A DNA stretch of 64,000 bases from Amorphoplanes friuliensis DSM 7358 (GCF_000494755.1 NC_022657.1:755501-819500), one strand, 5' to 3'. Counted from the first letter of the stretch, positions 25,301 to 33,851 are shown. The notes: a model not told the origin generated them from the sequence alone. Numbers and translations: made by a program.

Positions 25301-26263
25301 GCGATCGTGCTGGACGCACCCGGTCCGCCCGAGGCGCTGCAGTACCGCAAACTGCCCGTTCCCGTGCCGCAGGCGGGTCAGGTGCTGATCGAGGTGAAGG
25401 CGTTCGGGCTCAATCGCTCGGAGCTGCACACCCGTCTCGGCCTCGGCGACGGCGTGACGTTCCCGCGTGTGCCCGGCATCGAGGCGACCGGCGTCGTGGC
25501 CGCGGCGCCCGGCGGCGAGTTCGCGGTGGGACAGAAGGTCTTCGCGATGATGGGCGGCATGGGCCGGACCTTCGACGGCGGCTACGCGCAGTACACCTGC
25601 GTGCCCGCGCGACAGGTCATCGCCTTTCGCAGTGAGCTCGACTGGGCCACGCTGGGTGCGGTGCCCGAGATGCTGCAGACCGCGTACGGTGCGCTCACCG
25701 AAGGGCTGGACGCGCAGCCGGGACAGTCCCTGCTGGTGCGGGGCGGCACCTCGTCGGTGGGCATGGCGATCGCGATCCTGGCGAAGCGTCGCGGGCTGAC
25801 CGTGCTCTCCACCACCCGCAGCCCGGCCAAGTCGGACGCGCTCCGGGCGATCGGCGTCGACCACGTGCTGATCGACGACGGCGACGTGGCCGCCCAGGTC
25901 CGCGCGATCCTGCCCGAAGGTGTCGACAACGCCTTGGAGCTGGTCGGCACGCCGACGCTGCCGGACACCCTGCGGGCCACTCGCAAGCTGGGTGTCGTCT
26001 GCATGGCGGGGATGCTGTCCAACGTGTGGACCGTGCCCGACTTCTACCCCATCGGCTACATCCCGCGCGGGGTGCGCCTGACCGGCTACGGCGGCGATGC
26101 CGACGACCTGCCGCCGGCCGTGCTGCAGGACTTCCTCGATGCCGTCGCCGCGGGTGAGGCGATCGTCCCGCTCGACCGCACCTACCGCTTCGACCAGATC
26201 GTCCAGGCGCACGCCGACATGGAAGCGGGCGTCGCTGTCGGCAAGTTTGTGGTGGTCGTCTGA
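25295..26263 (+). CDS. Zinc-independent quinone oxidoreductase / MDR-family alcohol dehydrogenase
   Basis: Medium-chain dehydrogenase/reductase of 322 residues, using NADPH to reduce quinones or related carbonyls. It begins MEAIVLDAPGPPEAL, followed by the GroES-like domain (VKAFGLNRSELHTRLG). A Rossmann fold follows with GGTSSVGMAIAILAK as nucleotide loop. The cysteine and histidine ligands of catalytic zinc are not present, as usual for the quinone oxidoreductase branch. An in-frame ATG at 25280 would add five residues; I prefer 25295 because conserved sequence starts there and GGAAG precedes it. The upstream LuxR gene ends 30 bases away, so co-transcription is possible. Confidence 0.85.
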   Translation: MEAIVLDAPGPPEALQYRKLPVPVPQAGQVLIEVKAFGLNRSELHTRLGLGDGVTFPRVPGIEATGVVAAAPGGEFAVGQKVFAMMGGMGRTFDGGYAQYTCVPARQVIAFRSELDWATLGAVPEMLQTAYGALTEGLDAQPGQSLLVRGGTSSVGMAIAILAKRRGLTVLSTTRSPAKSDALRAIGVDHVLIDDGDVAAQVRAILPEGVDNALELVGTPTLPDTLRATRKLGVVCMAGMLSNVWTVPDFYPIGYIPRGVRLTGYGGDADDLPPAVLQDFLDAVAAGEAIVPLDRTYRFDQIVQAHADMEAGVAVGKFVVVV

Positions 26264-26311
26264 CCTGCCCTGAAAGAAGAAGACAGGAACGCGAAAATAG
26301 TCGACAGGCTC

Positions 26312-26341
26312 TTGTGGAGTTCGTCACAGGCGACCTAAGGT
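26312..26341 (+). promoter_or_regulatory. Candidate promoter of the beta-helix glycosidase gene
   Basis: TTGTGG (26312-26317) and TAAGGT (26336-26341) are spaced by 18 bases, a plausible -35/-10 pair about 60 bases before the ATG. The -10 overlaps the small dyad GACCT-A-AGGTC, which could be an operator. Confidence 0.4.
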
Positions 26342-26402
26342 CACCTCACTCCCACGGCGTCGTCCCGCTGTGAGCGTGCTCCCAGTAGAAAAGAGCTCCT
26401 CG

Positions 26403-28409
26403 ATGACCATTTCCGCGAGGTGGCCGGCCCTGGCTACCGCCTCCGTTGTCGGGCTGGGTCTGGCGGTCGGCGCGGGTGTCCCCGCGAGCGCCGCCCCGCA
26501 GGCCCCTGTCGTGACCCGTGCCGGCCTCGACCCCGCCCTCGTCGCCGGTCGCGGCGCCACTGTGGACTTTGCCGAGCAGGAGGCGGAGAACACGAAGCAC
26601 AACGGCGCCGTCATCGGCCCGGACCGCGCGGCCTACTCGCTCGCCGCCGAGGCGTCCGGGCGCACCGCGGTCAAGCTGACCCCGGGTCAGTACGTCGAGT
26701 TCACGCTGCCGAAGGCGGCCAACGCCGTCAACGTGCGCTACAGCATCCCCGACGCCCCCACCGGCGGCGGGATCACGGCGCCCCTCGACGTCGCGGTCAA
26801 CGGCAAGCACACCAAAAAGATGACGCTGACCTCGGAGTACGCGTACCTCTACAACCAGTACCCGTTCAGCAACGACCCGACCGCGGGGCTGCTGCACCCG
26901 GACTGGTGGATCGCGGAGTGTGCTTGCGTACCGGCCGCGACCACGCCGACGCCGGAGATCAGCAAGCCGTTCCGGCCGATGCACTTCTACGACGAGCAGC
27001 GGCTGTTGCTGGGCAAGACCTATCGCGCGGGGGACAGGATCCGCCTGACCGCCTCGTCCGGCGCCGCGTGGACCGTCATCGACCTGCTCGACTCGCAGCT
27101 GGTCGGTCTGCCGCACGTCAACCTGGTCGCGTCGAACGTTCTGCTCTTCGGCGCCGACCCCACCGGTAAGCGGGACTCGGCCGCCGCGTTCGACAAGGCG
27201 ATCGCGTTCGCGAAGAAGGCCAAGCTCAAGGTCTACGTGCCGCCGGGCACCTACCAGGTCAACCGCCACATCATCGTCGACAACGTGACGATCGAGGGCG
27301 CCGGCAGCTGGTACACGATCATCAAGGGTAAGGAAGTCGCCCTGAGTGAGCCGGCGCCGGACGGCTCGGTCCACACCGGTGTCGGCTTCTACGGCAAGGA
27401 CGCCGCCGACGGCGGCAGCCGCAACGTGCACCTCAAGGGCTTCACCATCCAGGGTGACGTGCGCGAGCGCATCGACACCGACCAGGTCAACGGCATCGGC
27501 GGCGCGCTCAGCGACTCCACCATCGACGGGCTCTACCTCCGGCACACCAAGGTCGGCATGTGGTTCGACGGGCCGATGACCAACCTGAAGATCACGAACA
27601 ACACGATCGTCGACCAGATCGCGGACGCCCTGAACTTCCACACCGGCGTCACGAACTCCGTGGTGCGCAACAACTTCATCCGCAACACCGGCGACGACGG
27701 CCTGGCGATGTGGGCGGAGAAGATCACGAACACGGGCAACACCTTCGACCACAACACCGTGCAGACGCCGACGCTGGCCAACGGCATCGCGATCTACGGC
27801 GGCACCGACAACACCGTGTCGAACAACCTGGTCGCGGACCCGATCCGGGAGGGCAGCGGCATCCACGCCGGCTCCCGCTTCGGCGCCGAGCCGTTCGCCG
27901 GCGCCCTGACCATCAAGAACAACACCGTGGTACGCGCCGGCACGCTCGAACTCAACTGGAACATCGGCCTCGGCGCCATCTGGTTCTACGCGCTCGACAA
28001 GACCATCGACGCGGACATCCAGGTGACCGGTGACCACTACCTGGACAGCACCTACAACGCGATCATGCTGGTCAGCGACTGGGGTGTGAAGGACCTCTAC
28101 TCGATCGAGGGCGTCAAGTTCAAGGACCTCCGGATCGACGGTACGGGCACCTCGGTCGTCTCGGCCCGTGTCGCCGGCTCGGCCTCCTTCTCCAACGTCG
28201 ACGCCCGCAACGTGGGTGCGGTCGGCGTGAACAACTGCGGCTCGTTCGGCTTCAAGCCGACCGGCTCGGAGTTCAGCCTCACGGACCTGGGTGGCAACGA
28301 CGGTGGCGGCACGACCGGCCCGTGGCTCGCGGCCTGGGAGCTGCCGAACACCATCACCTGTGACGACCGCCCGCCGGTCGTGGCACCCCCGGCCCCCACC
28401 ACCTGGTAG
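26403..28409 (+). CDS. Secreted right-handed beta-helix glycosidase, mycodextranase (GH87)-like
   Basis: Exported protein of 668 residues. A signal peptide ends at about ASAAPQ. Residues 45-235 resemble a CBM35-like carbohydrate-binding module (VDFAEQEAENTKHNGAV, SGRTAVKLTPGQYVEFTL). Residues 245-620 form a right-handed beta helix starting with the pectate-lyase-3 motif GADPTGKRDSAAAFDKAI, with many N-x-I/V rungs and the acidic NTGDDGLAMW loop. The order and wording match actinobacterial proteins called mycodextranase, that is alpha-1,3-glucan hydrolases attacking fungal or bacterial wall glucan; I infer that activity. A cysteine-containing insertion (ECACVP) near residue 180 is unusual. A terminator hairpin follows the stop. 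Confidence 0.75.
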   Translation: MTISARWPALATASVVGLGLAVGAGVPASAAPQAPVVTRAGLDPALVAGRGATVDFAEQEAENTKHNGAVIGPDRAAYSLAAEASGRTAVKLTPGQYVEFTLPKAANAVNVRYSIPDAPTGGGITAPLDVAVNGKHTKKMTLTSEYAYLYNQYPFSNDPTAGLLHPDWWIAECACVPAATTPTPEISKPFRPMHFYDEQRLLLGKTYRAGDRIRLTASSGAAWTVIDLLDSQLVGLPHVNLVASNVLLFGADPTGKRDSAAAFDKAIAFAKKAKLKVYVPPGTYQVNRHIIVDNVTIEGAGSWYTIIKGKEVALSEPAPDGSVHTGVGFYGKDAADGGSRNVHLKGFTIQGDVRERIDTDQVNGIGGALSDSTIDGLYLRHTKVGMWFDGPMTNLKITNNTIVDQIADALNFHTGVTNSVVRNNFIRNTGDDGLAMWAEKITNTGNTFDHNTVQTPTLANGIAIYGGTDNTVSNNLVADPIREGSGIHAGSRFGAEPFAGALTIKNNTVVRAGTLELNWNIGLGAIWFYALDKTIDADIQVTGDHYLDSTYNAIMLVSDWGVKDLYSIEGVKFKDLRIDGTGTSVVSARVAGSASFSNVDARNVGAVGVNNCGSFGFKPTGSEFSLTDLGGNDGGGTTGPWLAAWELPNTITCDDRPPVVAPPAPTTW

Positions 28410-28423
28410 GTGCCGGACTCGAA

Positions 28424-28457
28424 GGGGCGGGTGGTCATGGGGGCCGCCCGCCCCTTC
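28424..28457 (+). terminator. Terminator hairpin after the glycosidase gene
   Basis: GGGGCGGG (28424-28431) and CCCGCCCC (28447-28454) pair perfectly and can be extended by a T-G and two G-C pairs; TTC follows. It begins 15 bases after the stop codon. Confidence 0.65.
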
Positions 28458-28479
28458 TCCGTGCGGCAGCATGGTCGGC

Positions 28480-29283
28480 ATGAAGCTCGTTGCGCTCCGG
28501 CGCTATCCCCTCAAGAGCGCTCTGGGTGAGCACCTGGACGCGGCCGACGTCGAGCCGACGGGTCTGCTCGGTGACCGGACCTGGGCCTGCGTCGACGTTT
28601 CGGACGGCACGATCGGCAGCGCCAAACACCCACGTCGCTGGGGCAACCTGCTCGAGGTGGCCACCGAGCTGCACGGCTCGGAGCTGACCTTGCGAATCGC
28701 GGGCCGGGCCCACCGGGCGGGCAGCGCCGAGGCGGACGCGGCGCTGTCGGAGCTGGTCGGCCGGCCGGTCCGGCTGACCCAGGAAGCGCACGCCGGCGCC
28801 CAGCTGCACCGGGTGGCCTCCGACGTCGACGGCATGATTCCCGAGTGGACCCCGGATCTGCGTGCGGGCGACGAGAGCGTCTCGGACGTCGGCGGCATCG
28901 CCCGCGTCGGTCGCTTCACGGACTTCGGCGCGATCCACCTGCTCACCACGGGTGCCCTCGCGCGGCTGGGTGAGCGCCTCGGCGGCACCGCGGTCGCCGA
29001 CGCCCGGTTCCGCGCCAACCTGATCCTCGAGGCGCCGGACGACCCCGCGCCCGGCGACGAGCTGCGTCTGGGCGACGTCGTTCTCCGGATCGTCATGCCC
29101 ACTCCACGGTGTGTCATTCCCGGGCTGGGGCAGGCCGGGATCCCGGCGGATCGTGCCCTGCTCAGCACGTTGGCGCGGCATTACCGCAGGCCGGTGGCGG
29201 ACTTCGGCCGTGGCGCCTGCTTCGGTGTGTACGCCGACGTGGTGCAGCCCGGCCGTCTTCAGCTGGATCAGATCGCTCATTGA
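28480..29283 (+). CDS. MOSC-domain protein (YcbX-like)
   Basis: Cytoplasmic protein of 267 residues. The N-terminal MOSC beta-barrel domain begins VALRRYPLKSALGEHLDAADV and continues LLGDRTWACVD; the C-terminal MOSC domain contains RFRANLILEAPDD and the cysteine motif TPRCVIPGLGQ. MOSC proteins move sulfur on molybdenum cofactor or reduce N-hydroxylated compounds such as YcbX substrates; the exact reaction here is not known. A second ATG nine bases upstream (28471) is possible; neither has a clear ribosome-binding site. The stop runs directly into the operator of the next operon. Confidence 0.85.
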   Translation: MKLVALRRYPLKSALGEHLDAADVEPTGLLGDRTWACVDVSDGTIGSAKHPRRWGNLLEVATELHGSELTLRIAGRAHRAGSAEADAALSELVGRPVRLTQEAHAGAQLHRVASDVDGMIPEWTPDLRAGDESVSDVGGIARVGRFTDFGAIHLLTTGALARLGERLGGTAVADARFRANLILEAPDDPAPGDELRLGDVVLRIVMPTPRCVIPGLGQAGIPADRALLSTLARHYRRPVADFGRGACFGVYADVVQPGRLQLDQIAH

Positions 29284-29323
29284 ACCTGACGGTTCAGTGT
29301 TCTATGGTGAACCACATGGTTCA
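29281..29323. promoter_or_regulatory. Paired ArsR-type operators
   Basis: Two copies of TGAACC-N4-GGTTCA occur at 29281-29296 and 29308-29323, 27 bp apart. The first overlaps the MOSC stop codon, the second covers both possible ATG codons of the ArsR gene. Both arms are perfect in each copy, strongly suggesting autoregulation of the ArsR-SRPBCC operon. Confidence 0.72.
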
Positions 29324-29669
29324 GCAAGAGGTGCTCGACCGGGTCTTCGCCTCGCTGGCGGATCCGACCCGGCGGGCGATCCTGGTCCGCCTCGGCGAAG
29401 GCCCCGCCAGCGTCGGCGTGCTCGCCGAGCCCACCGGGATGAGCCTGACCGGCATGAAAAAACACATCCAGGTCCTCGAGGACGCCGGCCTCGTCGTCAC
29501 CGAGAAGGTCGGCCGGTCCCGTCAGTGCCGGCTGGCCGAACAACCACTGGACGAGGCCATGGCTTGGATCGCCTTCTACCAGCGGCTCTGGGCCCGCAAA
29601 CTCGACGGCTTGGACGCCTACTTCACACTTGCGCGCAGCCCGCGCGACCCGGAAGGGCAGGACACGTGA
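29304..29669 (+). CDS. ArsR-family regulator
   Basis: Winged-helix repressor of 121 residues (RVFASLADPTRRAILVRLGEGPAS, then SLTGMKKHIQVLEDAGLV as recognition helix). No metal-binding cysteines are seen, matching the ArsR branch that partners SRPBCC/AHSA1 genes. Two in-frame ATGs exist, at 29304 and 29316, both within or beside the second operator; I chose the first because related proteins commonly begin MVN or MVQ. It overlaps the next gene by four bases (GTGA). Confidence 0.88.
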   Translation: MVNHMVQQEVLDRVFASLADPTRRAILVRLGEGPASVGVLAEPTGMSLTGMKKHIQVLEDAGLVVTEKVGRSRQCRLAEQPLDEAMAWIAFYQRLWARKLDGLDAYFTLARSPRDPEGQDT

Positions 29670-30127
29670 CCATCGACATGCGCATGACGCGCCAGTTGCC
29701 GGCAACACCGGAGGAGGTCTTCGACGCGTACACGGACGCGGAGAAGCAGAAGATCTGGTTCAGCATCCTCGACGAACAGCCCGGCATCGTCGAGATCGAG
29801 GTCGACCTGCGGGTCGGTGGTCAGCAGACCGCGGTCTGGGGCCCCGGCCCCGACACGCTGTTCCGCGAGACCCAGACGTTCCTCGAGATCGACCGGCCGC
29901 ACCGGCTGGTCACCGAATCCACCGGGTCGAGCCCGGACGGCATGTCCATGACCACCCGCATCGAGGTCACCTTCGAGGAGAAGGACGGCGGCACACTGAT
30001 GACCGTCGCCCAGAGCGGCTTCCCGGTGCCGGAGGTGCGCGACTTCTTCGTCGGCGAGGTCTGGGTGGGTGCCTTCGACCGCCTCGAGGCGTACGTGACC
30101 CGGGGCAAGGCGTCGGCCGATGTCTAG
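29666..30127 (+). CDS. SRPBCC / AHSA1-like protein
   Basis: Small START/Bet v1-like ligand-binding protein, 153 residues, beginning TIDMRMTRQLPATPEEVFDAYTD and ending in the long C-terminal helix GAFDRLEAYVTRG. AHSA1-type members bind hydrophobic ligands; no enzymatic residues can be named. Start is GTG at 29666, inside the ArsR stop. ArsR-SRPBCC pairs are a recurring actinobacterial module in which the repressor controls its own operon. The next gene overlaps by eight bases. Confidence 0.85.
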   Translation: MTIDMRMTRQLPATPEEVFDAYTDAEKQKIWFSILDEQPGIVEIEVDLRVGGQQTAVWGPGPDTLFRETQTFLEIDRPHRLVTESTGSSPDGMSMTTRIEVTFEEKDGGTLMTVAQSGFPVPEVRDFFVGEVWVGAFDRLEAYVTRGKASADV

Positions 30128-30530
30128 GCGCCTGCGGATCATCGTGCTCGCCGTGCTCACGGCGATGCTGGTCAACCAGGTGATCTACACGATCGGCCGG
30201 GCCGTGGGCGGAACGTTCGAGTTCACCGCGGCCGGCCGGCCGGCGGAGGTCTTTGCCATCACCGTGGCCGGTTTCAGCGCCGTGCCGATGCTGCTGGGTC
30301 TGCTCGCGGTGGCCCTGCTGGCACCCCGTTTCGGCTGGGTGACCTGGGCCGCCTTGATCGTCGGCCCGGTGCTGGCGATCGCGACGATCTTTGTGATGAC
30401 CCTGCCCGCCGACTTCGACACGGCGAGCAAGGTGGCACTGTCACTGTGCCACCTCACCCTCGCGCCGATCATCATCGTCGCCGTGCGGGCCCTCGACAGG
30501 GGGACGACCCTGGCGCCGGCGCCGGCCTGA
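30120..30530 (+). CDS. DUF6069-type small membrane protein
   Basis: Integral membrane protein of 136 residues with four predicted helices (IIVLAVLTAMLVNQVIYTI, then VAGFSAVPMLLGLLAVALLA, WAALIVGPVLAIATIFVM and a last one near 110-128). This fits the actinobacterial DUF6069 pattern. It overlaps the SRPBCC gene by eight bases, so it is the third gene of the ArsR operon. Function unknown. Confidence 0.7.
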   Translation: MSRRLRIIVLAVLTAMLVNQVIYTIGRAVGGTFEFTAAGRPAEVFAITVAGFSAVPMLLGLLAVALLAPRFGWVTWAALIVGPVLAIATIFVMTLPADFDTASKVALSLCHLTLAPIIIVAVRALDRGTTLAPAPA

Positions 30531-30548
30531 CCGGTCGCGCCGGGCGAC

Positions 30549-31106
30549 TCAGCGGACGGGTAGGTATCGCACGTTGAGGGCGAGGGTGGGGTCCTCGACG
30601 TCGGCGCGGTGCAGACGGATCGCCTTGCCGCCGGGGTTGTCGTAGAGGCGGATGCCCTCGCCGAGCAGGACCGGTGCGATGTGCAGGTCGATCTCGTCGA
30701 TCAGGCCCAGCTCGAGGAGCTGCGCGCCGATGGTCGGGGAGAACACCTCGAGGTTCTTGCCGCCGGCGGCGTCCAGCCCGATCCGCACCGCTTCGGCCGG
30801 ATCAACGCTGAGGAAGGTGACGCCGTCGGCGGGCTTCGCGTCCTCAGGGTGGTGGGTGAGGATGAAGAGCGGACCCTCCCAGGCGCCGCCGTAGGGGCGG
30901 ACGTCGTCGACGGTGTTGTCCCAGCCGGTGCGGCCACCGAGAACGGCACCGGTGGTCTCGACGTACTCCTCGATCAGGCCGGGACGCGAGGAGAAGCCGG
31001 TCATCCAGTCCATCTCATGGTTCGGTCCGGCCACGAATCCGTCGAGGGACATCGTGAAGTGCCAGAGCACCTTGCCGCCTGCGGTCTGCCGTGCGGTGTC
31101 AGCCAT
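30549..31106 (-). CDS. Dihydrofolate reductase-family (RibD C-terminal-like) protein
   Basis: Cytoplasmic reductase-fold protein, 185 residues. It begins near KVLWHFTMSLDGFVAGPNHEMDWM, the hallmark of the DHFR/RibD-C family, and has GAVLGGRTGWDN, then KNLEVFSPTIGAQLLELGLIDEIDLHIAPVLLGEGIRL. True DHFR function is unlikely; these proteins are NADPH-linked reductases of unknown substrate. Start is ATG at 31106 with AGGAG upstream. Confidence 0.85.
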   Translation of the reverse strand: MADTARQTAGGKVLWHFTMSLDGFVAGPNHEMDWMTGFSSRPGLIEEYVETTGAVLGGRTGWDNTVDDVRPYGGAWEGPLFILTHHPEDAKPADGVTFLSVDPAEAVRIGLDAAGGKNLEVFSPTIGAQLLELGLIDEIDLHIAPVLLGEGIRLYDNPGGKAIRLHRADVEDPTLALNVRYLPVR

Positions 31107-31124
31107 GAGAGGACTCCTATCTGA

Positions 31125-31137
31125 TTGCACTCTGCAA
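31125..31137. promoter_or_regulatory. Small dyad upstream of the DHFR-family gene
   Basis: TTGCA-CTC-TGCAA is a perfect dyad 18 bases upstream of the ATG at 31106, in the gap before the divergent oxidoreductase gene. It may be an operator; no adjacent regulator gene is obvious. Confidence 0.35.
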
Positions 31138-31193
31138 CCGGTCTGGCCATGCTATCGGTTCTACGGCCGCAGCGCACGGGGCAGACTGGCCGG

Positions 31194-32351
31194 ATGAGTC
31201 GAGAGACGTTCGGAGTGGCCGTCGCCGGGTTCGGCTGGATGGGGCGGGTGCACACCCAGTCCTACCTCCGGGTTCTGCACCACTACCCGCAGCTGGGCGT
31301 ACGCCCCGAGCTGGTCGCCGTGGCCGACGAGGTGCCGGGCCGTGCCGCCGAGGCCGCCGACCAGTACGGCTTCACCACCGCGACCCTCGACTGGCGTGAC
31401 CTCGCCGCCGACCCGCGGATCCGGGCGGTGAGCATCGCCGCGCCGAACTTCCTGCACCGCGAGCTCGGCGTGGCCCTGGCCCGCGCCGGCAAACACATCT
31501 GGATTGAGAAGCCGGTCGGCCTCGACGCCGACGACGCGCGTGCTGTCGCCGCCGCCGCCCGCGAGGCCGGTGTGCAGGGTGCGGTCGGCTTCAACTACCG
31601 CAACGCCCCGGCGGTGGAGGCCGCCCGTGAGCTGATCACCGCCGGTGAGCTCGGAACGGTCACCCACGCGCGGTTCCGCCTCTTCAGTGATTACGCGGCG
31701 CACCCGGAAGGCGCACTGACCTGGCGCTTCGAACGGGCCCGCGGCGGCAGCGGCGTCCTCGGCGACCTGGCCGCCCACGGCATCGACCTGGTCCGTCACC
31801 TGCTCGGCGACATCTTGTCCCTGGTCGCGGACACGGCGACCTTCGTACCGCAGCGCTCGCGGCCCAGCGGTGCCACCGCCGGGCACACCCGCGCTGCCGG
31901 TGGTGAACTCGGCCCGGTCGAGAACGAGGACTACGTCTCCAGCCAGCTGCGGCTGGCGTCCGGCGCCCGCGTGGTGCTCGAGGCCAGCCGCGTCGCGGTG
32001 GGGGACCAGAACAACTACGGCTTCGAGATTCACGGCACCCGCGGAGCCGTCTCCTGGGACTTCCGCCGGATGGGCGAGCTGGCCGTCAGTGTGGGCGACG
32101 ACTACCAGGACCAGCCGAGGCGCACCGTCCACGTCGGACCGGCGGCCGGCGACTACGCAGCGTTCCAGCCGGGCTCCGGCATCGCCATGGGCTACGACGA
32201 CCTCAAGGTGATCGAGGCGTACCGCTTCCTGCGCTCGATCATCGAGACAAAGCCGTACGGCGCCACCCTCGACGATGCCGTGCACAGCGCGGTGGCACTG
32301 GACGCGATGTCACGGTCGGTCGAGAGCGGCGCCTGGGTGTCGCTCACCTAG
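31194..32351 (+). CDS. Gfo/Idh/MocA-family oxidoreductase
   Basis: NAD(P)-dependent sugar or inositol-type dehydrogenase, 385 residues. The Rossmann motif is VAVAGFGWMGRVHTQSY at the N-terminus; the EKPVGLDADDARA motif near residue 105 carries the conserved catalytic-site lysine, and the C-terminal alpha/beta domain follows (GFNYRNAPAVEAARELI, then GSGVLGDLAAHGIDLVRHLLG). Substrate cannot be predicted. Start is ATG at 31194. Its end overlaps the convergent TetR gene by four bases. Confidence 0.9.
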   Translation: MSRETFGVAVAGFGWMGRVHTQSYLRVLHHYPQLGVRPELVAVADEVPGRAAEAADQYGFTTATLDWRDLAADPRIRAVSIAAPNFLHRELGVALARAGKHIWIEKPVGLDADDARAVAAAAREAGVQGAVGFNYRNAPAVEAARELITAGELGTVTHARFRLFSDYAAHPEGALTWRFERARGGSGVLGDLAAHGIDLVRHLLGDILSLVADTATFVPQRSRPSGATAGHTRAAGGELGPVENEDYVSSQLRLASGARVVLEASRVAVGDQNNYGFEIHGTRGAVSWDFRRMGELAVSVGDDYQDQPRRTVHVGPAAGDYAAFQPGSGIAMGYDDLKVIEAYRFLRSIIETKPYGATLDDAVHSAVALDAMSRSVESGAWVSLT

Positions 32352-33028
32352 GACGCGATGCGTCCGAGCCATTCGTCGAGCAGCACCCGCTCTGCCGGGG
32401 AAAGCGCATCGAGCTGGTCGAGGGCGGCGCGCAGGGTGATCGCCGAGCCGGTGACGCTGTCGGGATGGGTCGGTGGGTCGGTGGTCACGGCCGCGATGAT
32501 CGACTCGCGGGCCAGGGTCGAGAGGGCCGGGTCGCGTTGCTCCGGGGTGAGGCCGATGAGTTCGAAGGTCATGCCGGCGCCCGCGGAGTGGATCAGGTGG
32601 GCGGCACGTTCCTCGGTGACACGCAGGCGGCCCGCCTCGGCGATGCGGCGTACCTGGGCGGCCAGGATCTCGGCGGCCTGGCGGGCTGCCGGTGAGGCCA
32701 CGCCGGGACGGGGTTCGCCGTAGATCAGCGCGTAGTACGCGGGGTTCTCCACGCCGAAACCGACGTGCAGGTCCCAGCCGCGGCGCAGGTCCTCGACGGG
32801 GTCCTCGCTGTGGGGAAGCCCGGCCTTGTCCTCCAGGTAGGCGGCAAATCCGTGGCTCGCGACCGCGTCCAGCAGGCCCTGCTTGTCACCGAAGATGCGG
32901 TAGATGGTCGGCGCCTGCACGCCGGCGGCCGTACTGACCGCCCGGGTCGACACGGCCTCGCGTCCGCCCTCGGCGAGCAGGGCTGCTGCTGCCTCGAGGA
33001 TGCGGTCACGGGTGTTCCTGGTTTCCAC
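32348..33028 (-). CDS. TetR-family transcriptional regulator
   Basis: Repressor of 226 residues with a GTG start at 33028. The N-terminal helix-turn-helix is TRDRILEAAAALLAEGG followed by VSTRAVSTAAGVQAPTIYRIFGDKQGLL; the remainder is a helical ligand-binding domain. It is divergent from an SDR gene with repeated TAAC-N8-GTTA dyads between them. The SDR is the likely target; the ligand is unknown. Confidence 0.9.
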   Translation of the reverse strand: METRNTRDRILEAAAALLAEGGREAVSTRAVSTAAGVQAPTIYRIFGDKQGLLDAVASHGFAAYLEDKAGLPHSEDPVEDLRRGWDLHVGFGVENPAYYALIYGEPRPGVASPAARQAAEILAAQVRRIAEAGRLRVTEERAAHLIHSAGAGMTFELIGLTPEQRDPALSTLARESIIAAVTTDPPTHPDSVTGSAITLRAALDQLDALSPAERVLLDEWLGRIAS

Positions 33029-33039
33029 GGTAACGACGA

Positions 33040-33094
33040 TAACACTTGGACGTTAGCGATATGGTGGTAGCGATGCTAACGTCGAGGTGTTAGC
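33040..33094. promoter_or_regulatory. TetR operator cluster
   Basis: Two dyads of identical geometry lie between the divergent genes: TAAC-N8-GTTA at 33040-33055 and GCTAAC-N8-GTTAGC at 33075-33094. In addition CGTTAGC (33051-33057) and GCTAACG (33075-33081) form a longer-range inverted pair. This arrangement fits cooperative TetR binding. Confidence 0.65.
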
Positions 33095-33113
33095 GCCTAT
33101 CGAAGGAGTCACC

Positions 33114-33851
33114 ATGACCGACACCCAGCGCCGCGTTGCGATCGTCACCGGCGGTTCCCGCGGCATCGGCCGGGCCGTGTCCGAGCGCCTCGCTGCCGAC
33201 GGTCAGGCTGTTGTCATCGCCTACGCCGGCAACGACGTCGAGGCCAAGGCCACCGTCGAGGCCGTGGAAGCAGCCGGCGGAAACGCCGTCGCCGTTCAGG
33301 CCGACGTGGCGGACGAGACCGCCGTCCGGTCGCTCTTCGACCTCGCCGAGCAGCGCTTCGGCGGCGTGGACGTCGTGGTGAACGCCGCCGGGATCATGGT
33401 CCTCAGCCCCCTGGCCGATGCAGGCCTCGACGACCTCGACCGGATGTTCCGCACCAACCTGCGCGGCACCTTCGTGATCGGCCGCGAGGCCGCCCGCCGG
33501 GTCCGCTCCGGTGGCGCGATCATCAACTTCTCGACCTCGGTGACCCGGCTCAACCTGCCGACATACTCCGGATATGCCGCCACCAAGGCCGCGGTCGAGG
33601 CCCTCAGCCCGATCCTGGCCAAGGAACTCCGCGGCCGCGACATCACCGTCAACGCGGTGGCGCCCGGCCCGACCGCGACGTCGCTCTTCCTGGACGGCAA
33701 GGACCAGGAGACCATCGACCGCATGGCCAAGATGAACCCGATGGAGCGGCTGGGCCGCCCGGAGGACATCGCCGAGGTCGTGTCGTCCCTGGCCGGCCCG
33801 GCCCGCTGGATCAACGGCCAGACCATATTCGTCAACGGCGGCGTGGCCTGA
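33114..33851 (+). CDS. Short-chain dehydrogenase/reductase
   Basis: NAD(P)H-dependent oxidoreductase of the classical SDR type, 245 residues. The cofactor loop is VTGGSRGIGRAV (TGxxxGxG), the NAAG motif appears as VVNAAGIMV, and catalytic Ser and Tyr-x3-Lys are in FSTSVTRLNLPTYSGYAATKAA. The C-terminus WINGQTIFVNGGVA is typical of the 3-ketoacyl-ACP-reductase-like group, but the substrate is open. ATG at 33114 with GGAG upstream. Probably repressed by the divergent TetR. Confidence 0.92.
   Translation: MTDTQRRVAIVTGGSRGIGRAVSERLAADGQAVVIAYAGNDVEAKATVEAVEAAGGNAVAVQADVADETAVRSLFDLAEQRFGGVDVVVNAAGIMVLSPLADAGLDDLDRMFRTNLRGTFVIGREAARRVRSGGAIINFSTSVTRLNLPTYSGYAATKAAVEALSPILAKELRGRDITVNAVAPGPTATSLFLDGKDQETIDRMAKMNPMERLGRPEDIAEVVSSLAGPARWINGQTIFVNGGVA

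Noticed and set aside
26346..28481. 711-codon open frame on the minus strand
   Set aside because: Antisense to the beta-helix glycosidase; no family pattern and Asp/Val/Arg-biased composition.
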